Shown: one piece after another, positions 35,224 to 45,809 of the stretch
Layout: each line of letters starts with the position of its first letter
How positions within the stretch are numbered: the stretch's first letter is position 1
From: Tetracentron sinense
Taxonomy: Eukaryota > Streptophyta > Magnoliopsida > Trochodendrales > Trochodendraceae
Assembly (NCBI GenBank): GCA_015143295.1
Contig: CM026557.1
Coordinates: forward strand, 22,415,760-22,479,759
Direction: 5' to 3'
Length of the DNA: 64,000 nucleotides
The notes under the pieces: model-generated
What the model was told of the DNA's origin: nothing
Databases searched by the model: none
What the model saw: only the letters and a program-made list of their open reading frames with translations
Made by a program: the position numbers and the translations under genes

Positions 35224-37333
35224 ATGCCAAGAGCTAGGGATCCATTTTGGGAACATGTGACTGATGAAGGGGGGGCAAAGATGAGATGTAATTTTTGTCA
35301 TAAAGTATTTGTTGGTACTATTACTCAAATGAAAAACCATTTTGCAAAAATACCACAAAGAGATGTACAGCCTTGCACTATAGTGCCTGATTTAGTTTAT
35401 GAAATGGCATTAGACGCTATACAATAGTTGGAATCGCGTAAAAGGGCAAAGACAGATTTTCCATGACCATCTCAGTCTGGTAATGTTGGTGCAAGTGGAA
35501 GTTCTATGGGTTCTGTCACTAACACAGCTTGTGGTAGTTTAGGAGGAGAGGTATTTCCATGTCTAGACAACCAAAAATTGAGCAACTAATGAAAAAGAAA
35601 GAGAAAGAGCTTGCAGAACTTTTCTTAGTGAAAGCCTTAGTTGCAAATAACCTCCCATTTCACTTGTTGAGGTCCCAACAATTTAAGGATGCCATTGTAG
35701 TGAATTCAAATCATGGCCTAGGTTATATTCCCCCAAGAAATGAAATGGCTAGGATGAAGGTATTAGCAAGTTTAAAGGACGAAGCAGATGAATATGTTAA
35801 AAAAATCAAACAATCATGGGCTAGTTCAGGGTGCACAATCATGTCTAATTCATGGATTAATGCAAAGAAGCAGCCACACGTGAATTTGTTAGTGGCTTGT
35901 CCGAATGGCACAATCTTTTTGAAAAGTGAATACACAGTGGGGAAGAAGAATGATGCAACATTTCAGTGGGGAAGAAGAAGGATGCAACATTTCTTGCAAA
36001 CTTCATTGCTTCTGGGATTGAAGAAATTGAACCAGCAAATGTTGTCCAGTTTATTTCAGACAATGCTTCAAATTATAGTGCAACAGGGATTATTATTGAA
36101 GATAGATATCCAAATATTATCAAGACGTCTTGTGCAATACATTGTTTGGATTTGATTTTCGAGGAAATTGATGAGCTTCCTCAAGTGAAGCCAACAAACA
36201 CGAAATCTGATAAAGTTTTTCTACAAATTCCAACATGAGTTGGATTTAATGAGATTACACACGAAGAAAAGAGAATTAAAAAGGCCGGGTGCATCAAGAT
36301 TTGCAACACAATTTCTATGTTTGCAGTCTATTCCCAGAGAAAACAAGCTTTGAGATTTATGATTGCTTCAACTGAATGGAGAGTTCTCCACAGTGGAAAA
36401 CAAATTTCATACAGGGGAATATGTTTTGGGAGAATGGCAAAGTAATAATTCATACAGTTGAGCCTCTAGTTAGAGTTTTAAGAATGGTAGATGGTGATGG
36501 GTCTACTATGGAATATATATATGAAGGAATGGATAGAGCAAAAGAAGCAATTAAAAGACTGTATGAAGACAATGCTGAGAAATATATGCCTTTTTGGAAA
36601 ATCATAGATGAAAGATGGAACAAAACATTGCATAGTCCCCTGCATGCAATTGCTGCCTATCTTAATCCCTAGTTGTTTTATAATAAATTGGTGAAGATGG
36701 ATAGGGAAGTAAAGATGGGTGTAGAGAAGGTGATTGCGAAAATGATTGGTTTGGAAGAAGGGAAAAGGTTTGACAGGGAGCTGAGACTTTACCACCAACG
36801 AGATGATTCCATCTTTGACAAATGGCCAATTGATTCCCTTTAGGATGAAACATCCAAGTAAGTTTATTATATTTATTTACTTTTTTAACTTTGATTATAT
36901 TTTAAAATTTATAGTCAATAATTTTTAATTGTGAATTTGTAAATTGTAATTAGAAATTTGGTGGGATGTATGGAAGCGATGTTCCAATCCTTCCAAAGGT
37001 GGCAATCAAATTGCATAGCCAACCTTGTAGTGCCTCAGCTAGTGAGCGAAACTGGAGTGCTTTTGAGGCTGCACACGTGAAGAAGAGGAACATATTAGAG
37101 CCAAAAAATTACATGATTTGGTATATGTTCGTGTGAATTTGCATTTGATGAATACAAGTGCAATGAAAGAAAAGAACGATTCGGAACCAATTAATATAGA
37201 GAACATTTTGGCATTCCCAGATATACCTAAAGGTGAAGAAAATCATGACCCCCGAAGATGATGCTACCTCTTCAAGTGAACCTTCAGAAAATGCGGAGGA
37301 TGAGCTAGATGATGAGCTTCTTTTGGATGAATA
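35224..37333 (+). pseudogene. hAT transposase (BED finger, DUF659, C-terminal dimerisation)
   Basis: Seen in order: BED-type zinc finger (MPRARDPFWEHV, then CNFC, then QMKNHF and a Cys at RDVQPC; 35224-35400). DUF659 follows (YIPPRNEMARMKVL, SWINAKKQPHVNLLV; 35559-35960). Next is the RNase-H-like core with ISDNASNY (Asp at 36059) and the hAT motif CAIHCLDL (near 36130). Then EKYMPFWKIIDERWNK (36580-36630), and the C-terminal dimerisation patch SERNWSAFE (37041-37065) ending in an acidic tail. An intron with GTAAGT..TTAG ends fits 36858-36953. Breaks: in-frame TAG at 35425 and TGA at 35464, frame change before DUF659, a 29-bp tandem duplication at 35935-35992 that shifts the frame, and a TAG after AAYLNP near 36670. 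These proteins cut and paste their own element in the nucleus. This copy cannot make one. Confidence 0.88.
35935..35992. repeat. 29-bp tandem duplication inside the hAT gene
   Basis: CAGTGGGGAAGAAGAA.GATG and CAACATTT are repeated back to back with a single difference. Since 29 is not a multiple of three, it moves the reading frame between DUF659 and the RNase-H-like core. Confidence 0.92.
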
Positions 37334-37645
37334 AATAAATCCTCATGGGTGATGAGTGATTTTGTTATTGTAATATGTACATCGTAATACTTTTGTTAGT
37401 GACTTTGGTGAACATTTTTGGTGATATTTTGATGAAATGTTGATGCTTTGATGGAATCATGGAATTTTTTGGATATTAAATTGATGGTATGACTTATTAT
37501 TGCTTAATGTCATGTTTCTAATGTAATATATAATTTTAAATTTTATTTATTTTTCTGACTTTTTCCCGAAGTTTTCCCGACTTACCGAATTTTTCTGAAC
37601 TTGACCCCCGCCGAATTATTCCCGAACCCCGACTTTGTCACTATG

Positions 37646-38639
37646 ATCACAGCTACTGCACTGTCATTGCCAGCACCAAACTATAATTTCTAGTGTTGCT
37701 GCCACCAACATAACCACCACTACTTCCACCTAGGCCATAGGTATCACCATTGTAAGTTGTAACCACCACCATACTACCCCTACAACTTCCATAACTATCA
37801 GCACCACCAATCACCATCACAACGACAATAGTTATCACTATGCCCAGAATCCACCACCTCCATAGCCATGCTGCAGCCTTCCAAAAGCCGCCATTACAAT
37901 GGAATCGTCATGCTTTATTATTTAAACAGGTTAGGCAGGTAGGTTAAGGCTGAGTAGTTCCTTCTTGGCTTGGTTTAAGTTTGTCTTTCTCGACTTGTTT
38001 ATAATGGGGCTGGGTTTCTTTTTGAGGGTAGCATATGCTCACTGCATCAGTGCTAACCCAGCCCAACGACGACCCACCACAACAGTTACTCGATTGTGGC
38101 AGACGGTCTTGCTTTTTCTTCCAATAATCAGATTGCCCATATTTTTTATGTCAAGGATTGTTAGAAAACCTCATGATTGTTAGAATAACATGAGAAACTT
38201 TTGCAGCAACCAAATAACAAAAATATAACTTCTCCATGATTTCTTTTGTCAATAAAATAACATTGAGAAAATTGTTTCTTTTCTATTAACTACTTGTTTA
38301 ATTTACTCAGTAACCAAACACAACATAAGTGTTGTATGGAACACAATTAAGGGTGAAGCAATTGTATCGTAGCTAGTGAATTTGGCATAGGCGACATGAG
38401 TGCGTGGGGGTTTGGTAGAATTGGTGAGGACAGAAAATTTAGACCAGTGTGAACATTGCGCAATTGGGAAGCAATATAAGGTGAGGTTATGTACAACTAT
38501 TCAGTTCATGAAGGGTACGCTTGACAACTTGCATTCAGACCTTTGAGGTCCCACAAAAGTTGTTTGAAGGGAGTCTTAGCACCTTGTGCCTTTCACACAC
38601 GAAAACCAGAACTATCATTTTTCCCATCAGAATGTATTG
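37646..38639. other. Intergenic DNA, no gene seen
   Basis: 37655-37870 is rich in ACCACCA and CATCAC words, continuing the sequence left of the hAT element. No coding signature from 37900 to 38640. Confidence 0.4.
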
Positions 38640-38960
38640 AATTCAGCGGTTCCTTCAAAAACCTATTTCTTTCTTTGGTCGTTTGCTTGGGATAAGATCC
38701 TCACAATTGACCACTTGAAAACTAGATGATAGAGGATGCCCAACAAGTGCTACATGTGCTTTTTAGAGGAAAATAAGGTTGATCACCTCCTCCTCTATTG
38801 TCCTTTTGTGAGTTGAATATGGAGCTAGTCCTAGACTATTTCAGTGGTCACTGGGTTTTCCCTTTGCATTTCTTCAATGCTCTGGATAGCTAGAGGGTGG
38901 GCCATCTTAATGATTACTTGCTCATGTAATGAATCAATGCAGAACGAAAAAAATATGGTT
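38640..38960 (+). mobile_element. LINE fragment with zf-RVT zinc-binding motif
   Basis: Plus-strand reading gives WDKILTIDHLKTR (38689-38727) and CYMCFLEENKVDHLLLYCPF (38750-38809), the C-x2-C...H-x4-C finger found after the reverse transcriptase of plant L1-type LINEs. Two or three stops interrupt the stretch. Orientation is opposite to the LINE remnants on either side. Confidence 0.7.
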
Positions 38961-39279
38961 AAATTATATGAACAAACTTCTCTTTGGTAGGGGTGTTTTT
39001 GGGTCTGCATCAGTACCAAACCCACCAATATGGTAGGGGTATTTTTGAGCATTTTCCATCTTTTGAAACTGCATATCATGTTGTTGCCTATACGCCCGCC
39101 TAAGTTTCCTTCTTAATAACCTTCTAGAAATATGGTTTATAGTACCAGCTATGAAAGTACCTTCGGCAACCTGATCTTGATCCACTCCTTTCCCAATTAC
39201 CACCGGAAGAGGCCTTAAAAGTTTGCCTATGTTAGTGTCTCCCCATTGTGATTGTACCCCTTCCTCCTCCATCTGTTTT

Positions 39280-40730
39280 GGCTAGAGACCCGATACAGCT
39301 GGTACCAACATCTGTCCTTGTACCCTTTCCTCCATTGGCTTGAACACAAGTGGGAAAGATTCAAACTTGGGATTGTCTGATGGAGAAGCCATTTTCTCTA
39401 GCCAAATGGATGTGAATAATTATAGAGAACATTGATTCCATATCAAGGACCAAAATCACTTGAGGAATTGCTACGAGGCTCATCTCTTTTACTCAAACCC
39501 GAGCTTGGAGGTCCGCCCATGCAATTGTGCAATAGTCAACTTCTAATAAACCCCCGCACATTTCCCCAATCCTTGAAAAAGTTTCAAAGTTCAACAGATG
39601 AAATGGAAACCCTTGAATCCCCAACCAGTAGTGTGCTCGTAGTCGTAGGTTACCAAAAAGAAGCCCATTAACCTCTAGCCACCATCAATTTATCAGCAAA
39701 AACCCACCAATTGGTAGAGGCTTGGGTTTACGAGGAGTCGAGGAGCATAAAATCTTTTGAATAGATAAACATTGAACTAGTGTAACCCTGTGTTTTCTTC
39801 AAAAGGGATAAGATTTGTCCTTTCGTCCTCTAGTAACATACTGTTCACAGCTTCCTCTCATTCACTCCAACTACCCAATGCATTCAAGAAAACATAGATC
39901 AAACCCATTGCCTATCTATCCTCCTCGGATGTTGGTGACCCCTTAGATAAGCGACGTTACCTAGATGTAGAAGGGCCAATGTGCCACAGTTTATCATCCT
40001 CTTTGTTAATCGTCTGATTGTCACCATGGAACAAAGCATGTTGTGAGGCTGTGATGGTAGTAAGGGTGTCAACAGGCCAAATTTAGGCCCAAAAAAATCT
40101 ATTAAAAATGGATCGGGCCTATTAATAAATACCAAAATCCAATCCCAAGCCTGGCCCATTGGCACCCCTAGATGGTACAGATTTGTGGGGTATGAACATT
40201 TCCTCTATTAACAGCCCTATAAGAATATTATCCAACGTCTTATACCTCCGAAAGGTGGAATCATCGATAGGGTGATGAACAACCCATTTCTATTACCGAA
40301 TCTCTCAACATCAATGCACTAGTGTTACCGCACAATATTGACATTTTATACTTATCAAGTTGGTCATTAACGCAATCAACAACGAACTTAAGCATTCACC
40401 ATAACCCCATTTACCTTTGATCTTAGTTCCATTGACATGCCCCTTCCTCGTTCATCAAATTTGAATGTCATTCCCTTAACCTCAACGAATTCAAAGGTAT
40501 TTTATTCCACACACACACAAAAAAAAATCGACCATGTGGCAGATAAAAGAAACAAGAAAAACATTGAAGGTGAGAATAGAGAATAGCATAGAGCAAAAAA
40601 GATGAAGGAAGAGAAGTCACCCTTTCGGGAAAGAGTTGAAGTTAAGAATAGAGAATAGCAGATATCGAAGAAGAAGAAGAAGAGAAGAGATGAGTCCTCG
40701 GGTGAGTAACCCTACCAGGGAAGAGGTCGG
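39280..40730 (-). mobile_element. LINE ORF1-like (DUF4283) remnant
   Basis: The minus strand reads, from high to low coordinates, EVKGMTFKFDERGRGMSMEL (40500-40430), later GFPFHLLNFETFSRIGEMCG and GLLEVDYCTIAWADLQARV (39630-39500), then a basic and Gln-rich tail. The PFHL....F..IG..CGG pattern is that of DUF4283, the nucleic-acid-binding part of plant LINE ORF1 proteins. The copy is interrupted by stops and by a 110-bp hAT MITE at 40061-40170. A purine-rich stretch (AGAAGAAGAAGAAG in sense, 40660-40690) lies at its 5' end. Confidence 0.62.
40061..40170. mobile_element. Very short hAT MITE (110 bp)
   Basis: TAAGGGTGTCAACAGGCC at the left and, in complement, TAGGGGTGCCAATGGGCC at the right. 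Flanks are GATGGTAG (40053-40060) and GATGGTAC (40171-40178), an 8-bp duplication with one mismatch. It belongs to the same TAGGGGTGTCAATGGGCC family as the fragments at 49036 and 49822. Inserted in the LINE ORF1 remnant. Confidence 0.88.
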
Positions 40731-40756
40731 AAACCGTTGTGAACCCAACTAACAAC

Positions 40757-41098
40757 CATAGTAACAAAGTTCTACGATTTTTCCAAAATGTCACATATAA
40801 TTTGCAAGTTTTTTGTCGAACGATTAAATAATGAAGTATTCACAACTTCATAAATAAAGCGCAACTTTTTTTAAAATGTCACAAATTTCGCAAATTATTC
40901 ACAAAATTAAAAAAGATCTAAACAAATTTATATTAATAGATTAAAAAAATTCTTTTATAAATTTTCATAATTAGTAATCTTATTTATTATTATTTTCATT
41001 CTTGCCCAACATTTTTCTAATTTTTTTGAATTTTACCAAAAAAAAATTTTGACTTTCCCGTAGCCGAATAATTGCCGAACTCCAACTTTGTGACTATG
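40757..41098. mobile_element. Non-autonomous relative of the hAT element
   Basis: 342 bp. The left terminus is CATAGTAACAAAGTTCTACG and the right terminus in complement is CATAGTCACAAAGTTGGAG, close to the ends of the 3.4 kb hAT element at 34227-37645. Both also share TTGTCGAA.GATT inside the left end and a CCGAATAATT..CCGAAC word inside the right end. Flanks CTAACAAC and CCTACAAG agree at 5 of 8 positions. Probably an internally deleted family member. Confidence 0.7.
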
Positions 41099-42261
41099 CC
41101 TACAAGGGGATAGGGTATGGGGTCCAACGCACCTCAAGGAAGTAACCTTTTCTCCCTCGACCAAAATGTGGGAAATGCACGCAGTTTCCCGTTTTCAAAC
41201 CACCTCAAGGAAGTAACCTTTTCTCCCTCGACCAAAATGTGGGAAAGGCACACAGTTTTCCTTTTTCTTTAGACACGCATGAGAAGAGGGACACACCAGG
41301 AATGCAGCATTAAGGTGTAGGTGCTAGAGAGGACTCACGCCAAAGGAGAAACAGTTTGTATGACAATTATTGTTGTGTAAAACCAAGGAAACAATGTTTT
41401 AAGCTCTTGATGGAAGTCATTTGGGTTCATGATTTTCTTTGATAGTGTTACCTAGTTGCATTACTTTATTAATACAAGCTATATAAGACATTAACATCTA
41501 ACATAGGTTTCATATCAAATACATAGCAGGGGATCCCATCAAATGTAGCAATATCAGTTACTATTAACAGCAAACCTAAGTGTATTGCTTTGTCAAACGT
41601 TCATATCCTTTTACACACTTGGGGAATTCTAACAGTACGATTTCATAAGGAACCGATAATGATCAATTGAAATAGTGACCCAAGCACCATTTAGGCACAG
41701 ATTAAAATAGGAGCTAAACTGACAGTTTATTATATGAGGTTCTGTCTGGTAATGATCAATTAAAACAGTGATTCAAGCACCATTTAGGCACAGATATTAA
41801 ATAGGATCTGAACTGATAGTTTAATATCTGACATTGTGCATATGCACTCCTGATTAAACATTGAGGTAACTCAAAGTGAAAGGGCCAAACACTAAACCAC
41901 TGGAACTTGTTATTTCTCATAAACAGCTAAAATCTGGAGGACAAACAAGGTAAAGGGTAAAAAAAATAATAATGAAAACAAAAGAAGACAAGTATCCAAA
42001 ATTACCACAACAACAACTCACAGGCAAAACAATGAAGTTAAAAATAATTTGCTCAAGATGCAATTTAACAGGTACCAAAAATAGCTATCTCTAATCCATT
42101 GAACGAAACCTTATGGAAAAAACAACTCAGTTGTTTGAAGAATTTACGAAAAAAAAGAAAGAGAAAGAATTGACAGATGTCTATCTACAAATTGGATATA
42201 CAGGAAATTCATTTTGGACAAACAATAATTTAATTTTCGAGTTGGGGAAACTCATACCAAA
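41099..42261. other. Region downstream of SmB, two tandem duplications
   Basis: 41131-41272 holds two 71-bp units (ACCTCAAGGAAGTAACC and ACCAAAATGTGGGAAA words). 41657-41845 holds two units of about 95 bp (TAATGATCAATTGAAA, AAGCACCATTTAGGCACAGA). The last few hundred bases before 42262 are the likely 3' untranslated region of SmB. Confidence 0.55.
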
Positions 42262-43098
42262 CTATTGCTGCTGCTGATTCTGCTGCTGTTGCTGAGGGTT
42301 TGGTGGTGGAGGCATACCCGGACGAGGTGGACCAAAAACTGGAATGCCACCACCAGGTGGAGGCGGCATCCCAGGTCGGGGAGGCGGTGGACCTCCCATG
42401 CCCGGTCGGGGAGGAGGTGGTGGTCCTCTCATCATCTGTGGCGGCGGTCCCATGGGCCTCTGCCCAAACTGAGGGAATTGTCCAGGTGGTGCCCCACCTG
42501 GACGTGCACCATACTGACCCGGCACAGGCGGCATTTGTCCCCGCGACATTGGCGGTGGGAGCTGCCCAGGAAACCCAGGTAATTGCCCAGGTGGGCGAAT
42601 CATCGGAGCAGGCGGGTAATTCATTGGTGGTGCAGAAAGCTGTGGTACCGGCGGGCGAGATATCTGGGGCTGCATCATTCCAGGGGCAGGTCCACCGACG
42701 CCGCGAACCGGTCCAGAAAGACCAGGTTGGGCTTGAACAAGCGGAGCAGTGGGGATTCCACGGCCGGCAGAACGGCCAATGCCGGGACCGGCCATTGCAG
42801 CAGCACCAACAGCTTTGGCCCGGGATTCCTCGGGAGGAGGAGGGCCTTCGACGGTCATTGAGACGACCTCTTCGCCACGGAGGAGAACGAGACCTAGGGT
42901 TCTTCGTTCTTCGCGTTCTTCGTTCTTCTTGCCTTTGGCGGGTGGGAGCTTGCGAAACTCCTCGCAGTCGCCGAGAACAAGATTCATGTGTCGATCGAAG
43001 GCCATGAATTTTCCAATGAGCTGCCGACCGTCCTGGATGGTGACGCGCATCCTGTAGTTGATGTACTGAAGCATCTTTGAACTCTTCGACATCGACAT
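42262..43098 (-). CDS. SmB: Small nuclear ribonucleoprotein-associated protein B (SmB/B')
   Basis: SmB is one of seven Sm proteins forming the ring on U1, U2, U4 and U5 snRNAs in the nuclear spliceosome. The 278-residue product is complete. The Sm fold covers about residues 5-86. Sm1 is in [20 protein letters not shown] and [17 protein letters not shown]. Sm2 is in [17 protein letters not shown]. After PPPPEE comes a long Pro/Gly/Met-rich tail with repeated PPPPRPGM and GPP blocks, the type bound by GYF and WW proteins, ending in poly-Gln. Length fits plant SmB proteins. The coding part has no intron. The ATG at 43098 gives [10 protein letters not shown]; the Met two codons on is an alternative. 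The 5' leader contains GAAGAAG repeats, and three AAACCCTA telo boxes lie further upstream, as in many plant housekeeping genes. No sign of decay. Confidence 0.95.
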   Translation of the reverse strand: MSMSKSSKMLQYINYRMRVTIQDGRQLIGKFMAFDRHMNLVLGDCEEFRKLPPAKGKKNEEREERRTLGLVLLRGEEVVSMTVEGPPPPEESRAKAVGAAAMAGPGIGRSAGRGIPTAPLVQAQPGLSGPVRGVGGPAPGMMQPQISRPPVPQLSAPPMNYPPAPMIRPPGQLPGFPGQLPPPMSRGQMPPVPGQYGARPGGAPPGQFPQFGQRPMGPPPQMMRGPPPPPRPGMGGPPPPRPGMPPPPGGGIPVFGPPRPGMPPPPNPQQQQQNQQQQ

Positions 43099-43149
43099 TT
43101 TCGCTGGATTTTGTTGATCTGCTCCTTCTTCTTCTTCTTCTTCTCTTTC

Positions 43150-43270
43150 GGGAAAACTAGGGTTTCTGTACTACGAACGAAGGTGCTTCCGGAGGAGGAG
43201 AGAATCTAGGGTTTTTGAGATGAACGTTTCAGTAATTTTCCATTTTCAGGGTTTTTAGGGTTTTGGGAGA
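43150..43270 (-). promoter_or_regulatory. Telo-box cluster upstream of SmB
   Basis: Three exact AAACCCTA words (minus strand) at 43158-43165, 43207-43214 and 43256-43263, spaced 49 bp. Telo boxes are common near the start of plant genes for ribosome and RNP components and support growth-linked expression. They could lie in the promoter or 5' leader, since the transcription start is not known. Confidence 0.65.
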
Positions 43271-43578
43271 GAGAGAGAGGAGAGGGAAAAAGACGGCTTG
43301 AGCTAGGAAGCGAAAGTTTTCACTTTTCAGTCGAAAGGGTTTCTAAGGGAACCTAACCAACGAGACCCGGACGGGCCCGGTTTCAGCCTGTTCATAAGGC
43401 CTATAGGGCTAGGGTCCGACTCAAAAATAGAGGACATATTTATTTGGCCGGACTAAGGCTTGGCTGCTTGAAGCTCAGGCTGGGCCAACCTGAAGCTATA
43501 ATCTATCTATCTAATACTACTACTATAAAACAGAGTTTTTGTGTTTCTAAGGATGCCACATAGGTGTTTCTTTTGTGG

Positions 43579-44036
43579 CTTCAGATTCTCTCTGGCAAAG
43601 CCAAAAAGGCTCCTCTCGGGCAACCACAAAATAGGGGAAGGGGCTCTGGTCGCTTAAGCAAGTGGTCTCAGGTTCGAGCCCTTGTGGATGCAGAAAACTT
43701 TCTTGGGAGAGGTCCCCGCTTCGGCGCCCGATCGTACCTCGGAGGATTAGTCCTGGTTTAAGCCTGAGGATACCTTGGGAGACCAAAAAAAAAAAATAGG
43801 GGTCATGTGACTGGAGAAGTCATTTCATGGGCCCCATGATTTTGACTTCTCCACACATTATTTGACACATGGCAATAAAGTGGTGAAATAAAGGGGGAGA
43901 GATATCAAATGGGGAGAAGTCAAAATCGTGGGGAGAAAATGGAATGACTTCTCCCCTTTTTATCGCCACATGTCCCCTATTTTGTGGTTGCCCGAGACCA
44001 CTTTTCTGGCTTCGCCATAGACAATCTGAGGCCTTC
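43579..44036. mobile_element. Fold-back element, copy B, with a SINE inside
   Basis: Same family and word order as 3774-4064. The left arm TTCAGATTCTCTCTGGCAAAG...GGGCAACCACAAAATAGGGG matches the complement of the right arm (CCCCTATTTTGTGGTTGCCC...CTTCGCCATAGACAATCTGAG). The arms thus pair over about 60 bp and the centre pairs further. It lies about 480 bp upstream of SmB. A SINE at 43638-43792 splits the left arm. Confidence 0.75.
43628..43802 (+). mobile_element. SINE with 10-bp target-site duplication
   Basis: AAAATAGGGG at 43628-43637 and again at 43793-43802. Between them are about 155 bp with a Pol III B box GGTTCGAGCCC (43671-43681), an A-box-like TGGTCGCTTAAGC upstream, and a terminal A-run. 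Copy A of the fold-back element lacks this segment, which shows that it is an insertion. The 5' end of the body cannot be fixed to the base because AAGGGG repeats there. Confidence 0.85.
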
Positions 44037-45029
44037 TTTTACTGCCACATAAGACTATTCTTCACCAGTGAAGCCACGTCAACGAACAAAAATCAACAAG
44101 TGGGACCTACCTCTCTAATCTCTCCTCTCTCACAAATGAAACCATCACTCAGTAGTATTATTTTCTTGTAGAATCAATTAAATAAGTTCTCTTTTCTTCT
44201 TCATCTCCAATCTTAAGGTCATAAAATAAGGTCACACATGCTTTCCATCTCTTGGGTTGCAATTCGCTTTAGACTTTGAAATGAAGTAAAATGAATGATT
44301 TCAATCTCATAAGAAACTATAACACTTGAAATCTCATGATGGTGACAATTAATTTGCTAAAATCTTAACAAAGTGACTCTAATTTCCTAATAACTACCAT
44401 GACAAAGTACAAAGTGTCAAGTTTTACAAGTCTAGGCAAAAGAACGGACCCTAAAGCAACTAATAATACTTAGAAATTTAGGTCTTAAAACCCATTATAG
44501 TAACCTATAGCCAATCAAGTTCTTATAAAAAAAAGCTCTTAAAAATCCAAAACACATGAGAAATACACATATCCATTCACCCACATAAATCAACTGACTA
44601 TAACCACCCAAAATCCACATTGAATGCCATTCCATCCACCAACATAGTTCCACATGGGTATAACCACTCAAAATCCACATTGAATATCATCCCTAAAAAT
44701 GGGGAATCCTTATGAAATTAACCATATTTTTTTGTCTAAGTAACACCATCATCCTATCTTTTCTACACAATTGGGATGTAGAATAGTTTTAAAGGGCCTT
44801 TGCCTTCAGAAATCATCAAACTGGAAGGACTTGATCAATTGTACGGGTGTTTGTTAACAATGACGAGAACCCAAACCAAGTTTAAGTAGAGTACAAGATA
44901 ACTCAATATTAGAAAGTGAATCAACTAGGTTTCTGGAATAAATCTAATGTAATTTTGATAGATATATATTATATAATAGCTAAAGCAAAGTATTACTAAA
45001 CATCTGTATCCTAAATACCATGTATCTAA
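44037..45029. other. AT-rich intergenic DNA
   Basis: No gene. A 56-bp-period duplication (TATAACCAC.CAAAATCCAC, ATTGAAT) lies at 44599-44690. Confidence 0.4.
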
Positions 45030-45162
45030 CCTCAAGATAGAAACCTATTCTAATCAAATCCTTAATTAATGCTAATTCAATATTATCTATGAGATCTTGT
45101 GTATCACATAGATATTACATCTTTATTTCCCTAACATAATATTTCCCTAATAGTATCTCCAC
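45030..45162 (-). repeat. Diverged LTR fragment of the TRIM family
   Basis: Aligns with the LTRs of the TRIM at 61610-62473 over ACCTCAAGATAGAAA, GATGCTAATTCAATATTATC or GCTAATTCAATATTATCTAT, GAGATCTTGTGTATC and CCTAACATAATATTTCCCTA. The other part of the LTR is not recognisable here. A partial or solo LTR. Confidence 0.75.
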
Positions 45163-45800
45163 AATGGGCTTTTCTATTTGTCGTGTGTTTGCTTGGAAGG
45201 TCTTGGTTGGGTGCTGCTCATGTCAGTCACTAATTCTTTCATGAAAGTGAGTGAAATTTGAGAATTGATTATGAGTTGTATCAAGAATCACAAAAACTAC
45301 AATGTACTTGTAAATAGTATGTATTTATTTCAAGTTAGAGTTTTCTTCAACTCCTATTGGTTAATAATGTGTACTTTGAGATTGAATTCTTCAAATTCCA
45401 TAAATTAGTAATATGATGTTCTTCATTTTCTATTGATCAGTAATTATCTTTAGATGGTACTTGTATCTCTAATCCAATTGTACAAGTACAAATTTAGGTA
45501 CACTAGCCACACCTAATGAACAAACAACTTTCGAAAAACTAACTTACGCCGGAGCCTATCAACACGGAAAAACTGTGGTGCACATTGTACAAGATCATGG
45601 AGAATACCCAACCATTGAAAAGGAAATTATGGAGCACGGTTATAGCGGACGGAGTTTGGTAAAGAAATTCAATTTGTACTCTAAATAACACCACCAATCA
45701 ATTATTTTCCAACAAATCACAGTAAATATAACAAATTTTGAAACACAAAACAAATTACACACATTTTTAGTTAAAAATTAAATGCAAATAATTTTTTAAA
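45163..45800. other. AT-rich intergenic DNA, no gene seen
   Basis: No recognisable gene or repeat partner in the window. Confidence 0.35.
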
Positions 45801-45809
45801 AAATTACCT

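Larger units (their letters stand above)
34227..37645 (+). mobile_element. hAT superfamily DNA transposon, nearly full length
   Basis: 3419 bp. The left terminus is CATTGCAACAAAAAACGTAG and the right terminus in complement is CATAGTGACAAAGTCGGGG. It is flanked by ATCACTGC (34219-34226) and ATCACAGC (37646-37653), an 8-bp duplication with a single mismatch, diagnostic of hAT. A TATA box (TATAAAA, 34442-34448), a CT-rich leader and a gene with BED finger, DUF659, RNase-H-like and dimerisation regions lie in order inside. The gene is broken, so it is no longer autonomous. The element inserted into sequence rich in CACCACC words that continues on both sides. Confidence 0.9.

Noticed and set aside
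42300-43007. 235-codon open frame on the plus strand opposite SmB
   Set aside because: It is the mirror of the Pro/Gly-rich SmB tail. GGN/CCN codons leave the opposite strand free of stops. No family motif, and the minus-strand Sm domain is unmistakable.
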